Part shown: positions 19,516-29,870 of the stretch, in pieces
Position numbering within the stretch: position 1 is the first letter of the stretch
Layout: every line of letters starts with the position of its first letter
Assembly (NCBI RefSeq): GCF_019649055.1
Contig: NW_026570278.1
Coordinates: 1-64,000, forward strand
Source of the DNA: Paramacrobiotus metropolitanus
Lineage: Eukaryota > Tardigrada > Eutardigrada > Parachela > Macrobiotidae
Length of the DNA stretch: 64,000 nucleotides
Direction of reading: 5' to 3'
The notes under the pieces: model-generated
Database searches by the model: none
What the model was told of the DNA's origin: nothing
Seen by the model: only the letters and a program-made list of their open reading frames with translations
Program-made: the position numbers and the translations under genes

Positions 19516-22500
19516 CTACTTCGAGCCATCAGCATGTTGAATGTGGCTGTGCAGTGGTAGCGATTCATAAGGAGGTGGAAGCCAATCAGCGGGAACCAAT
19601 GGCGTGACTTTTGCCCGGGCGTGGTCTGTCTGGTCAGTTGTCGACGACGTTTGCTGATCAGCAACCGAGGGTATTGTATAGGGTCCATAATTGACGTCAA
19701 AATTCAAACTGCGAGCAGTATTGGGCAGTTTGTGGATGTTGACGCTGGTCGACACCACCTGACCAAGATTGACCGCCATCATAATACTGAAGAAGGCAGT
19801 GTGAGCCGCAAGTAATGAAAATGCTTCAGTGCCGCCGGGAATGAGAATGCAGCTCGAACAGTGCAGCAGAATCCACTGAGTAAGCACCAAATCGTTATCA
19901 ATTAATACGCTCATTGTCAGAGCAAGGATAAAACCGGGAATGCTGAGTACCAATGATGTGATCAGAAAGCCACGACGAACCCGTGGTCCTTGTTGGGGTG
20001 GTATAATGCGTCCAGCCAGCACACCAAATATACCGGTAATAACGAAATAACCACCACCCCAGCAGCCGGAACCGTATGCGGTGCTGGCACGAGTTCGATT
20101 ATCCGCGGGAGAGTACCAGGTGAATGCTGCGTGAATAAATCGTAAACACTGCCTGTCACTGCCAGTATTTTCATATTATACACGACTGTAACCGTCCAAA
20201 TCGTCTGCCATCCGAGACGTCCGACGGACGCTTTCGCCCTTAAGTGAAATGGCCCGGTACATGGTGCCACAAATGGGATACATACTCGTACACTAACACT
20301 TCGAATTATTTTGTCTATAATCTTTTATATCATCCTAAAGGCAATGATTTGTTCTGGACACTGTTCTGGACACTGTTCTGGACACCGTTTGCGCGCGCAA
20401 CACCCGGTTGTCGAGATAGGGCGTACTAAAATGTGCGAAAATTTTAAATGCAATGTTGTGTACCAAAAGTGGGGTTATTACCCGATCTTTTTGTTGTAAC
20501 TTTGCTCTAAAAGGCGCATGGCCATAAAGTCGAAAGTGAATCAGTTTCAGATTCCGCGTCCGATCACTTCGGCCGCACAGGTTCATTTCGGCCAACGTTC
20601 ATTTCGGCCGTGGCTCACTTCGGCTAACACTCATTTCGGCCAACACTCATTTCGGCAACTGGATGTGTCGGCCATCTTAGGCTCTCTTAAGTTCCCTAGG
20701 TTTCTTAGGTCTCGTTCTGTTTTCTTATGTTTTCTTAGGGTTCTTAGGTTTGTTATGGTTTCTTAGGTTTATTCTGGCTTTTTGGGTTTCTTAGGTTTCT
20801 TTGATTTTCTGATGTTCCTTAGGTTTGTTATGGTTTTTTGGGTTTCTTAGGTTTTCTTAGGTTTATTATGGTTTCTTAGGTTCATTATGGCTTCTTAGGT
20901 TTCTCAGGTTTTTTTATGTTTCTTAGGTTGTTTAGGTTTCTTAGGTTTCTTAGGTTTTTTTCTTAGGTTTCTTCTTTGTTTTTCTGGGTGTCGTGCGGTT
21001 GACTCACCCGGGACGGTAGACTCCGTGTGATCGATCTTATGACGGTCAACTGTGACCGGCAAAAATGTCCTTCCTGTCCCCCCGGACATTTTTGCCGTGT
21101 CCCCCATGCCATCATCGTCAAAATGGTAACCCGTTGGCCAGAATGGTGCCCTGGGGGACCTACCACGAAAAGCTAATTTTCAGGTCAATCGGTGACCTTT
21201 GAAAAACTGCTACCAGCATTACCATAGCGTTACCGGTTAAAACTAACTGAGGGACATTCGTCACCGAAAAGATATTATTGTCGGAACGGATTTACAGCTT
21301 TTCGGCATAGGGGACGATATTACCGGAGTGAATTACCGAGTGTCCGATATAGGGGACATTATAGGGGGCATTATTGCCGGAACGAAAGTTTTAACCGGTA
21401 ACGCTATGGTAATGCTAGTGGCAGTTTTTCAAGGGTCACCGATTGACCTGAAAATTAGCTTTTCGTGGTAGGTCCCCCAGGTCACCATTCTGGCCAAAGG
21501 GTTACCATTTTGGCCATGGTGGCAGGGGGGGACACGGCAAAAATGTCCGGGGGGACTGGGGGGACATTTTTGCCGGTCACACCTATTTCCGCCGAAATGT
21601 ACTTTGGCCGAAGTGAATTGCGGCCGAAATGAATGGCGGCCGAAATGAATGGCGGCCGAAATGAATGGCGGCCGAAGTGAGCGCGGCCGAAATGAAAACG
21701 GCCGAAGTGATCGGTAGCCTTCAGGTTCATAGCGCTATCCCATAATTTTAAAATAAATTTTAAAACTTTTGATTTTTATTTTAAAATCAGAAGAAAGTGC
21801 TTTGAATGAATCTGACAATTTGTTCGATTTCGTCATTATGGCCAAGTGTCTATTACAGCAAAGTTTCAAGAGCGGGTAATAACCAGTTGTTTGGTACACA
21901 AATTAGATGCGTTTAACTTTTCGCCCATTTTAGTTCGGCATATCTGGGCCACAAGATTTTGCGCCCGTGTAGCAAGCGCGCAAACGGTTCTCATTTTCAG
22001 AACATAAATCTTTTAGCTTTAGAACGACATAAAGTATTATAAAAAAGTGATTCGGATTGCGCGAAAGCGAAAGTTTGAGTGCTTGTATCCCAATTTTGAC
22101 ACCATGTACCGGGTCATTTTCCTAAAATCGTCCAAAACGTCCGGGAGCCGTCAGAAACGTTCGGGTACGAGTATTCATTCAGGCGAAAAGCTACTAATGT
22201 ACGCTTACCATTATCATTCAGAATTAAAACAGCAAAGGATACTGAGTAGGAAAAATTTACGGCCGACGTGTTGGCGGACCGGAGACATTTTGGACGGTTT
22301 AAGAGCCAAAACGTTCACCGAGCGTCTCTGATATTCATGGCGTTGTAAACGGTAACAAATGATGGAGATACAAGATCGGCAGATAGAAAGCGTGAATATA
22401 ATCAATCACAGTTTTCAGAATTACATGATTCATTTACCTATAATGTCCAGTATAACAAGTAGTATCCCAAATAATACTTGTAGAACTCCAAACCTTAGGA

Positions 22501-22570
22501 CTGCTTTCCGATTGTGGAGCTGCCCATTGGTCAGTGACGTCGGAGCAGTTTGTATGATGACACCAGACAT
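19516..22570 (-). CDS. four-transmembrane (MS4A/tetraspan-like) protein, split gene
   Basis: The last exon (about 20155-19516, stop) encodes G-C-W-G-G-G-Y-F-V-I-T-G-I-F-G-V-L-A-G (TM2), G-F-L-I-T-S-L-V-L-S-I-P-G-F (TM3), an extracellular loop with two Cys, a fourth hydrophobic helix with S-I-M-M-A-V-N-L-G, and a cytoplasmic tail containing P-P-P-Y-E (a WW-domain-binding PPxY). A candidate first exon at 22570-22438 starts with ATG. It gives a short hydrophilic N-terminus and V-L-R-F-G-V-L-Q-V-L-F-G-I-L-L-V (TM1), then a GT donor. The combined topology is that of MS4A/CD20-like membrane proteins. The two exons do not join in phase by the obvious sites, so a small middle exon is missing or the model is imperfect. 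The palindrome 20325-22035 lies in the intron between them. Confidence 0.55.
20325..22035. repeat. 1.7-kb foldback element: long imperfect palindrome with satellite-like sub-repeats
   Basis: The left arm (about 20338 to 21245) is mirrored by the right arm (about 21390 to 22020). Matching pairs from outside in are: GTTTGCGCGC near 20388/21985; TGTACCAAA-GGTTATTACCC near 20460/21890; CATTTCGGCC / CACTTCGGCC sub-repeats 20565-20665 mirrored by GGCCGAAATGAATGGC repeats 21590-21715; GGCAAAAATGTCC near 21058/21545; and ACGAAAAGCTAATTTTCAGG near 21163 mirrored near 21455. The centre, about 21310, has its own repeated 'ataggggaca' motif. The left arm carries an extra block of roughly 250-300 bp of TTTCTTAGG repeats (20700-20990). 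There is no coding sequence. A 12 bp unit (CTGGACACTGTT) is repeated three times at its left edge. Confidence 0.85.
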
Positions 22571-23167
22571 TGTTGAGATCAGGAAAACTTTCCACTCAAC
22601 GGGCTTTAACCTAAACAGCCAATACGGTTTTGCGGCAGCAACCTCACTGCAGTTCGATTTTAAAAACTGCGGAACGTTGTCCCAGTTCCCAGTCTAGAAA
22701 CCACTATTACCTAAGACTGATCACGATTTTCAAATCACGACTTCGAAGTTCGAGGCGTACACAAAATATTTGTCGTACTATTTGAAGTGTGGACGGCTTA
22801 TTATTTTATGCATGTGCGTGTCTATGTGACGTGTCTTGGCAATCATAGCAGTTCCATCGCACAGTTTCGCAATTGACTGCCCTAAGGGCCTTTCACCAAC
22901 AAATACATGAATTTTTTTTTATCATTCATCTTCGAGTATAAGCTGGGCAGGTATTTTCATGTACGTAGCTACGTACTGTACTGTACTAGCAGAATGTGCG
23001 AATTCGCAGCCATAACACACAGCAGTTAAAACGCTGTTCGCACTGCCATCCGTTTGCCAACTGACACAGAATTTTGTCTAGAAAAACCGACGCAATTCTC
23101 TGTCGGTTTAAATTGTAATGTAGGCACAAATACATAAATACAGAATTGTTCGCCTTGAGAGAGGAGA

Positions 23168-23314
23168 TCTCAGATAGTAACACCGTGTTACTATCTGAGA
23201 ATTTTGAGAAAGTTGCGTGCGAATTTTGATAAACCCGTGTTACTAACACGGGTTTATCAAAATTCGCACGCACACATCCAGTATTTTCAAAACAATATTT
23301 GTTGTTTTGAAAAT
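23168..23314. repeat. cluster of three near-perfect palindromes
   Basis: Palindrome 1: 23168-23200, 16 bp stem and 1 nt loop. Palindrome 2: 23214-23272, 29 bp stem without mismatch and 1 nt loop. Palindrome 3: 23283-23314, 13 bp stem around a short loop. The stems of 1 and 2 share the sequence GTGTTA/TAACAC at their tips, and the flanks AATTTTGA repeat. Such perfect long palindromes are rarely stable, so their presence is notable. Confidence 0.9.
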
Positions 23315-23599
23315 TCTTGCTTAAAATACCGGAAAAAAGGCAGTGTACTTACAGACATATAATGGTGATGTACGAACACAAAGTACTATTAATTCACTGT
23401 ACGCTTCTACTGTATTGTACATTAGACTAATTAGAGTACGGTATACCGTTATAGAATTTATTTTAAAAACCGATCCACGGCCGCATGTTCCAACTGCACT
23501 GGTTTTCGTGAGTATTAATTCAGTACTAATTACATAATAATAAGTCTGCTGTGCGTCAACAATTGACGATCACAATTTCTCAATGGTAAACAATCGTTG

Positions 23600-25968
23600 T
23601 TAGACGGTAGCATTAACTGGGAGCGTCCCCATGCGCATATTATTCCCAGCCGGCAATCCCCGGTAGATGATGGGCATCCCGCCGATCCCGGTGAAGCCCC
23701 CGGTCCCGCCCACTCCGGCCATTCCCGGCTGGCCGACGCCCACGCCGTTGGCCGCGTCGATGACGGTGGTCTCGGGGGTGTAGCAGACGTTGCCGCAGCC
23801 GTTGTTGCAGCAGATCTGGCCGGCGGTGCATTCCGTGCTGCGATAGCACTGGTTGGGACAGGCCCCGCCCGCCGGCATCCCCAGCCGGGTACGGCCGTCG
23901 GTGTTCAGCGAGCCGGCCGGCACCTTGTACACCAGCTCATCGAAGCACTTTGTCACTATAAAAAACAATAAAAATATAATAAATTAATAAAACCGAGCAG
24001 AAACACCAAATCGAACTTTTAAAGCAGTTTTAAAATTCATAAAATATTAATTTTTGGAAAATAATAGCTTATTACATAAAAAAAACAATTTTGTATCGTT
24101 TTCCGGTTATGCAAGAATTATTTCGCCATTTATTAGGTTATATTTTTAGTTTTTCTTTTTGCCATTCAAGTTACGAAATTATTTTTAGATTTTTTCAAAA
24201 TTAAACTAACAGAACCTGGCTAAAACAATAAATCCCTGTATAACAAAACCTCTAAAATTTACAAAGTTGTAGCTTCGAAAAGCTATTGAATCAACATATA
24301 AAAAAACAATTTTGTATCATTGTTTTATAACAGAGGCAGCCATAAGTCGGCTGTCCGTGGTGATCTCAGCGAGGGAGGGCGGTCAGATGAAGATCCTGTC
24401 TGTTGAGGAAATTCCGAAAAATGGCGATGGAGCGGAATCGAACCGCTGGCTACCGAGTGAGATCCACGTAGCACAGCCACTGTGCCATCGCCGCTGTTGG
24501 CGAAGATCAAGATATTTGTGCTTGAGCTTGAGCCAACCGGTAGGCGGCTGCTGTGTGGAAAGAGGATTCTCCTCTTACAGTTTGTTTGTGCAAGAATTTA
24601 TTTCGCTAATTATGCGGTTATTTTTGTAAATTTTCTTATGACATTCATTTCAGGAGTTTATTTTATATTTTATTCGGTATGCACCATTCATTTATTTAAA
24701 TCGGCGTATAAGAATAGTACTGCTGTTGCTATATTACACAGAAATATTTTTCGAAACTTTTTATTATTGACGTTTTAATTTAGTCTTAAAGAGTTCCGTT
24801 TCTTAAAGAATTGGTTCTGTTATAAAGAACTTTTTGTCGATATACTTTCTAGCTTTGTTTTTTGGGTTCACCTGGTCGGTAATAATTTCCATAAATCCCT
24901 CCCGCTGCACCGCCCGGCATGCCGATTCCGCCGCCGACAATCGGTGTCAACGTTCCGCCACCAACGATTGGCTGGGGCTGATACCCGGGATATAAGCCAC
25001 TCCCCCCGCCCATGATCGACTGTCCGTAGATGCCGTTGATGCCACTGGTGCCCCAGGTCGTGACCCCGCCCATGCCGGGATAGATCCCGCCGCCGGGATA
25101 CATTCCCCCGCCGGTGCCCATCACGCCGAAGCTGTTGTCGTCGCCGTAACGCCGGCAGCGGTAGCTCTTGCCCGGGGAGACCGTGTAAGTCAGCGGCTCA
25201 CAGTATCGCCCGGTGCCGCAGTTAACGCCCTGTTTTACAATAAAACAAATCTCGTCAAAATACATGTATCGTTGTAAATAACTTTGACAGGTTTACATGC
25301 AAACGCTTTACAACCAAATGGCATGTTTTATGGTTGACTACAGCAGGATGTTAAAATCATTACAGGCATTTACAGCCAGGTTTAACACCGAGACTTGATC
25401 ATCGGCATTTTGTAGTTTAATTTACGACACGGCATTATTCAATTTTTACTGTTTTTGCATGCGAAATTATACCCGCCGTCATCATAATAGGTGTATCGGT
25501 TTTTTAAAAGACGTGTGAAAACTGAACTCGAGCGGCCGCAGTTTTTTTATGGTATGAATCGGCAATTTTTAATTATGGTATGTATCAGAAATATCAAGAA
25601 AAAACTCTCGATTTATTACAAAGAATTGGGAAAAATCGTTGAAAACAACTAATTACATTTGAAGAGGCTTAGGAAAATTGCAGTACCTGGCAGACACCGT
25701 ATCCGCCGTACATGGTAGATCCATACAGCGAATCCGTCGGGTACATTCCCCCGGTTCCGGACAGGAAGGGATTGGGATTGAAACCAGCCGATGTGTAGTC
25801 CGGATATTGATAGGAATTGTACAATCCAGATCGCTCTAGAATCAGCAAACAAAATATGTCTATTAAGTACAGTTGCAGGCCGCTAAACGAATGTGATCAA
25901 AGGTCACCTTCCGACTGCGCACTGCTGATGGTCAGCGCGCACAACACCACTAAAATCATCCGGTCCAT
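23600..25968 (-). CDS. secreted Gly/Tyr-rich protein with C-terminal WAP-like domain, four exons
   Basis: Exons (minus) are 25968-25908, 25835-25687, 25229-24872 and 23955-23600 (stop). Phases 1, 0 and 1 all agree, giving 307 residues. Exon 1 is a signal peptide (M-D-R-M-I-L-V-V-L-C-A-L-T-I-S-S-A-Q). Exons 2-3 are Tyr/Gly/Pro-rich with C-G-T-G-R-Y-C and repeated G-G-G-x-Y-P-G, like structural matrix or silk-type sequence. Exon 4 carries C-P-N-Q-C ... C ... I-C-C-N-N-G-C-G-N-V-C, which fits the four-disulphide WAP core but shows seven of the eight usual cysteines. WAP domains often inhibit serine proteases, and this gene adjoins a protease cluster, so an inhibitor role is an attractive inference. 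Reading past the exon 3 donor instead gives an alternative end (stop near 24852). Confidence 0.7.
24422..24492 (-). tRNA. tRNA-like sequence with pol III boxes; probable pseudogene or SINE head
   Basis: Read on the minus strand it starts GGCGATGG and ends CCATCGCC, an acceptor-like stem of 8 bp. It holds a perfect A box (TGGCACAGTGG), a D stem GCAC/GTGC, and a perfect T arm AGCGG-TTCGATT-CCGCT with the B box GGTTCGATTCC. A run of five T follows, which is a pol III terminator. The anticodon stem does not pair in the normal way, so I read it as a tRNA-derived pseudogene or short repeat. It lies in intron 3 of the WAP-like gene. Confidence 0.55.
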
Positions 25969-26076
25969 ATTTCCACAGCTGGAAGTTGAAAAATAATATC
26001 ATCGACGGATAAAACCCAATACACAAGACTACCCAATCCAATGAGATACGAGTAAATTGTTAAGTAACGAGCGGGG

Positions 26077-26085
26077 TTTTATATA
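26077..26085 (-). promoter_or_regulatory. TATA box of the WAP-like gene
   Basis: TATATAAAA on the minus strand, about 110 bp upstream of the ATG at 25968. Confidence 0.5.
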
Positions 26086-26139
26086 CGTTTTATTCACTGC
26101 CGGCACTGACGATGAGTACACACATCCTTAAGAAGCCGA

Positions 26140-26600
26140 CGTTTTTTTTAATGACAGCGTTACGGTATTGTGATTTTAATGTCGTGGAGTTTAATACTTA
26201 TGTTGTTACCGATGATTCAACGAAGTAATGCTTGGGAACGGTTCGCAGTTCGGTGTAGTGAAGATTTAAGCGAAATTGTCACAGATGATCGGATGTTGCC
26301 GGTTTGTACACTGGCCAAGAAAACTTTGCGAGGATTTAGTGTTTGTTTACTCAAGGTAAGACGCTGTGTTTTACAGCTTCCTCAATTATCATATCGGTAT
26401 GATTCCACATAACTTTATGATGATTCACTCTGCAATTCCAACGGTCACACTTTTCAAGGAAGCCCTAACTTTCTTTTAATCAAAGTTAATAAAAAAATAC
26501 TAAGAACAGCTTTTTTCCAAGCAGACAGTCCGAAAAAATTTAGAAAAGTCAGGCCACACGGAATTGTAAAACCTTGCGTCAGTTTATACAGAGTGTATTT
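26140..26600. repeat. 3'-flanking block of SP-A, duplicated beyond SP-B
   Basis: Sequence from about 26150 to 26420 (GCTTGGGAACGGTTCG, AGATGATCGGATGTTGCCG and intervening bases) recurs in the same order and orientation at 61490-61770, in each case just beyond the 3' end of a minus-strand protease gene. The small plus-strand ORF at 26170-26412 is interrupted in the other copy, so I do not call it a gene. Confidence 0.8.
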
Positions 26601-26608
26601 ATTATCAT

Positions 26609-29381
26609 TTAACTGTACTGATCGTAGTCAGTATTTGGGGCAGGTTTCGGTGCAGCCGTCGATGCCGGCAGCGCGCTTTTGGGACAGTACCGTCGACCTT
26701 CATAATTAAAACACTGCGCCTCCTCGCCAGTGGAATACACTCCCATAAATCCGCGGCTGCTACAGCGGATACTGTGCCCGATAAAACGACAGCGCGTCCC
26801 GCCGGAGGGTGTGCCGCGGCCGCCACACATCAGCCCCATCCCCGCCCTCTGCTGGCAGCTGCCGGTGGGCGCGTTCGGCAGGACAATCACCACGGCGATT
26901 AATCCCCAGCCTCCCCCACAACTGCTACAGCCAGGGGGTCCCGGGACAGGGGAAGGCGGGACGACCACGCCCGGACCAGCTGGCCCACCAATGGGCGACG
27001 GAGCCGGGCCACCAATGGGCGACGGGGCAATGCCGCCACTCCCACCGGGTGCCGGCGCCGGGGCTTGACCGTTTCCTTTGGCCACGCTGTCGATCCAGTT
27101 GGAGAAGTAGCTGACCTTGGTGAAAGCGTCGGCTGTGCCGAGATTGCACCTGCAACAACCAACCATTGCTATAATCGCTTCTTAGGTTTCTTAGATTCCT
27201 TAGATCTGAATGCCCATCGCAATATTCGATTCCGTCAGTTTTGCTTCGAAGTAGTAGCTATATTTCGGTGCTTCCATAACGGCACTATTTGTCGTCTTAC
27301 CCAGGCATGCCGTAGCTGGTCAGTCCCACCAAATAATCGCCATCCGGTCGGCGGTTGATAAGCGGTCCGCCGCTGTCACCCTGTACAATAACACATCCAT
27401 CGGTTTCTTAGATTTCTTAGGTTTCTTATATTGCATTGCTCTGGAATTAATATGCCGAAACAAACTGCAACGGCAGTCTAATACCTTGCACGTGCCCGCC
27501 TGCTCGTTCTCCGTACAGATCTGACTGTCCGGAATGGGATTGTGGGCCGGCCGGCCCAGTTTCTGGGTGCAGACCTTCCGCTCAACCACCTTCAGGGTGG
27601 CTTTCAGCAGGATGTCGGAGGCGGTGCCATGCTTTAGGCCCTGTGTGGTTTTGCCCCAGCCGGCGGCCTCCAACGGCCGTCCGGCATCCGGTTCGCGGTT
27701 GGGTGGTGGTAGTTTGACGCTGGAGACCTTGATGGTGCCCGTGTCGGCGACGGCGCGCTCCAGCCGCAACACGGCGAGGTCGTTGAGGATATCGTTTTCG
27801 CTCCACTGCGGATGGACGATGACCTGGCTGACCTGGATGACGTTGGCCGTGCTGACGGTCGACAGACGACGAATGCCCACGGCGACACTGAGTTGCGATG
27901 CCGGTGTGGCCTCACCACTGAAAAGCATGGCTCTCCATTAAAAAGTTACACCGGAATAGCCATAATCGCGCTGCATTAAACTGCATTAAAAACTAATTGT
28001 CGGCAATGCTCGGCGGAGATTCGTACTTGCTGTGAACACAGTGGGCGGCGGTAATGATGGATTTCCGATCGGGGACATCCAGCACGGAGCCGCCGCAGAT
28101 ATGCCGGCCACCGTTGCGGAGACTGACGATGAAGGTGAACTCATTGTCTGGTACGGTCTGACCATCTGTAATCATGCAGCTTTTTACAGCATGAAAAGGA
28201 AGCGAGCAACACCCAACAAGAGCCAAAAACTGGAACCAACCGTCCTATAAAGCAGAGTCATGCCAACGAACAATTCTGGGTAATACGTGAGACAACCGCT
28301 TTTTGCGGTATATAGTGGTGCCACTTGGGCGTCGGCCCCGCACTACCTTTTCTTCGCGCGCTATGACGATAACACCTTATAGTCCGCAATTCTGGATGGC
28401 CCGCGCTAAAATCAAGGACGTACTACATTCTCCTTACTGCATACTTATAATCATTGTTTCTTGACCAAAGCCTAATTCCTCGTAATCAACCGGAATCAAT
28501 GGCGCTTTCGCGCCCGCGTGGGTCATAACAGGGGTGTCGTAGTCACCAGGAACCGCCGCACTCTGCGTCAAATCGGGATAATCATCCGCGGCTTTCCCCT
28601 GGTACGTGCTCGGCGGGACGGGCGACGAGGACGGTGTGTCGGTATAATCGGCGGAAAATAGACTGCTTTTCGGCGCACCATCGGGGTAATCGACGGGCAC
28701 CAGGCTGCTGCCGGTGCCGGTGTTACCCGCTGACATGGTGGCCGGGCCGACATCCACGAATTCCATGTCGTACGCCGACATGGTGCTGCCAGTGCTCTCC
28801 GTGCCGTAGTCATCCGGAATCAGTGGACCGCCTGCATCGACAAACGCCATGGCAGTTTATTTTACTCCATTGCAACACTACTGCGGTACTCCCATTATTA
28901 GTAACGCTATGCTGTACAGTACTGGAAGCACTCAGCGCAGTGACGGACTCTCTCGCGCGGGATAGAGGGTCCACACAAGATCTGACGGGGACTAGCTCAA
29001 TCCGTATCCAGATTCTTGTTGCAACCCTGGCAAAATTGTCTGCCACAACCAGTGCGAGCGTTGCTGCTTGACTGGGCAATGCCGCAACACGGCTGATAAG
29101 CCGCAATGTGCAGCAAGACGCCGCAACCGGTGCTAGCGTGTGTTCTTAACTAGATTGCTGCAAAGCTTGTATTGTAGCCCGTATGCTGTTGCGTTCGTAG
29201 CGAATTTCGGTCTGCAAACGGACAGGTACAGTAAAACCGAACTGAGCACAGATTGAGCCACTTCCGGTAATCTACTGAAAGTCCATGAGCTCGGCAGACA
29301 GGTGCTTTGCAACGGGATGTACTTACCGAAACAACCGACGACCGCGTAACACCACAATATACACAGTGCGGAGTTCCACAT
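26609..29381 (-). CDS. SP-A: secreted S1 serine protease with long repeat propeptide and Cys-rich tail
   Basis: Exons (minus) are 29381-29327, 28831-28445, 28165-28027, 27917-27485, 27380-27301 and 27149-26609. All phases agree, giving 544 residues. Exon 1 is a signal peptide. Exon 2 is an acidic propeptide with about six D-Y repeats (S-L-V-P-V-D-Y-P-D, P-L-I-P-V-D-Y-E). The zymogen junction reads E-T-M|I-I-N-G, so activation would follow Met rather than Arg. The catalytic triad is intact: T-A-A-H-C, N-D-L-A-V-L-R-L, G-D-S-G-G-P. Residue 189 (six before the Ser) is Gly, so trypsin specificity is unlikely. After W-I-D-S-V-A comes a Pro/Gly linker with a repeated P-S-P-I-G-G-P-A, then a six-Cys module ending C-F-N-Y-E-G-R-R-Y-C. 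Its exons 3-6 are duplicated as SP-B. Confidence 0.8.
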
Positions 29382-29445
29382 TTGTGTTTTCTTCAAGGCA
29401 AAAGCCCCCACCAACAACTATCCTAATCTGAAGTCATATCATGGA

Positions 29446-29455
29446 TTTATATATT
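29446..29455 (-). promoter_or_regulatory. possible TATA box of SP-A
   Basis: AATATATAAA on the minus strand, 65 bp upstream of the SP-A ATG. The 490 bp between the SP-A and SPH start codons serves both divergent genes. Confidence 0.4.
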
Positions 29456-29870
29456 ATCGCTATAAACGTTAACGTTTGTCACCTAGTAACGATTCTGTAA
29501 CAGCCAAAACGAACGTCGCTTCCGTCTTAAGCACTATCGGCGTCAATGTCCGGCTGCTCCCATACTTCCGCTTGGACTGTGGATGCGCTGACCAGGAAGT
29601 CCATCACACCGATGGCTCGCGCGATCGCACCGAGGTGCGTCATATCCTGGCATTGCACACAGCTACGTCGTTTGATAATGTGACTGAGTGGCAAGCAGTG
29701 TGGTTGATGGGAATCAGTTTAAGCCGCTTGATTCGTATCTAGTATGAAGACGTAAAATCTGTACATAAAGCGTCTGGATAAAGCCGGCAGTTGCGGTGTC
29801 GCCTTAAACGATTGCTTTCTCCTATTCAACAGTTACATTTGCCATTTCAGTGCATGTACGTTAGCAAACC

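Noticed and set aside
20690-20990. TTAGG-rich tract as a telomeric or interstitial telomere repeat
   Set aside because: The unit is closer to TTTCTTAGG with many variants and is embedded in one arm of a palindrome. There is no uniform TTAGG array.
26170-26412. Plus-strand ORF of 80 codons as a gene
   Set aside because: The same sequence is duplicated at about 61.5-61.75 kb, where the frame is broken by stops. It behaves as non-coding flank.
29476-29742. Plus-strand ORF between SP-A and SPH
   Set aside because: It lies in the shared promoter region, with no signal peptide, domain or splice continuation into SPH.
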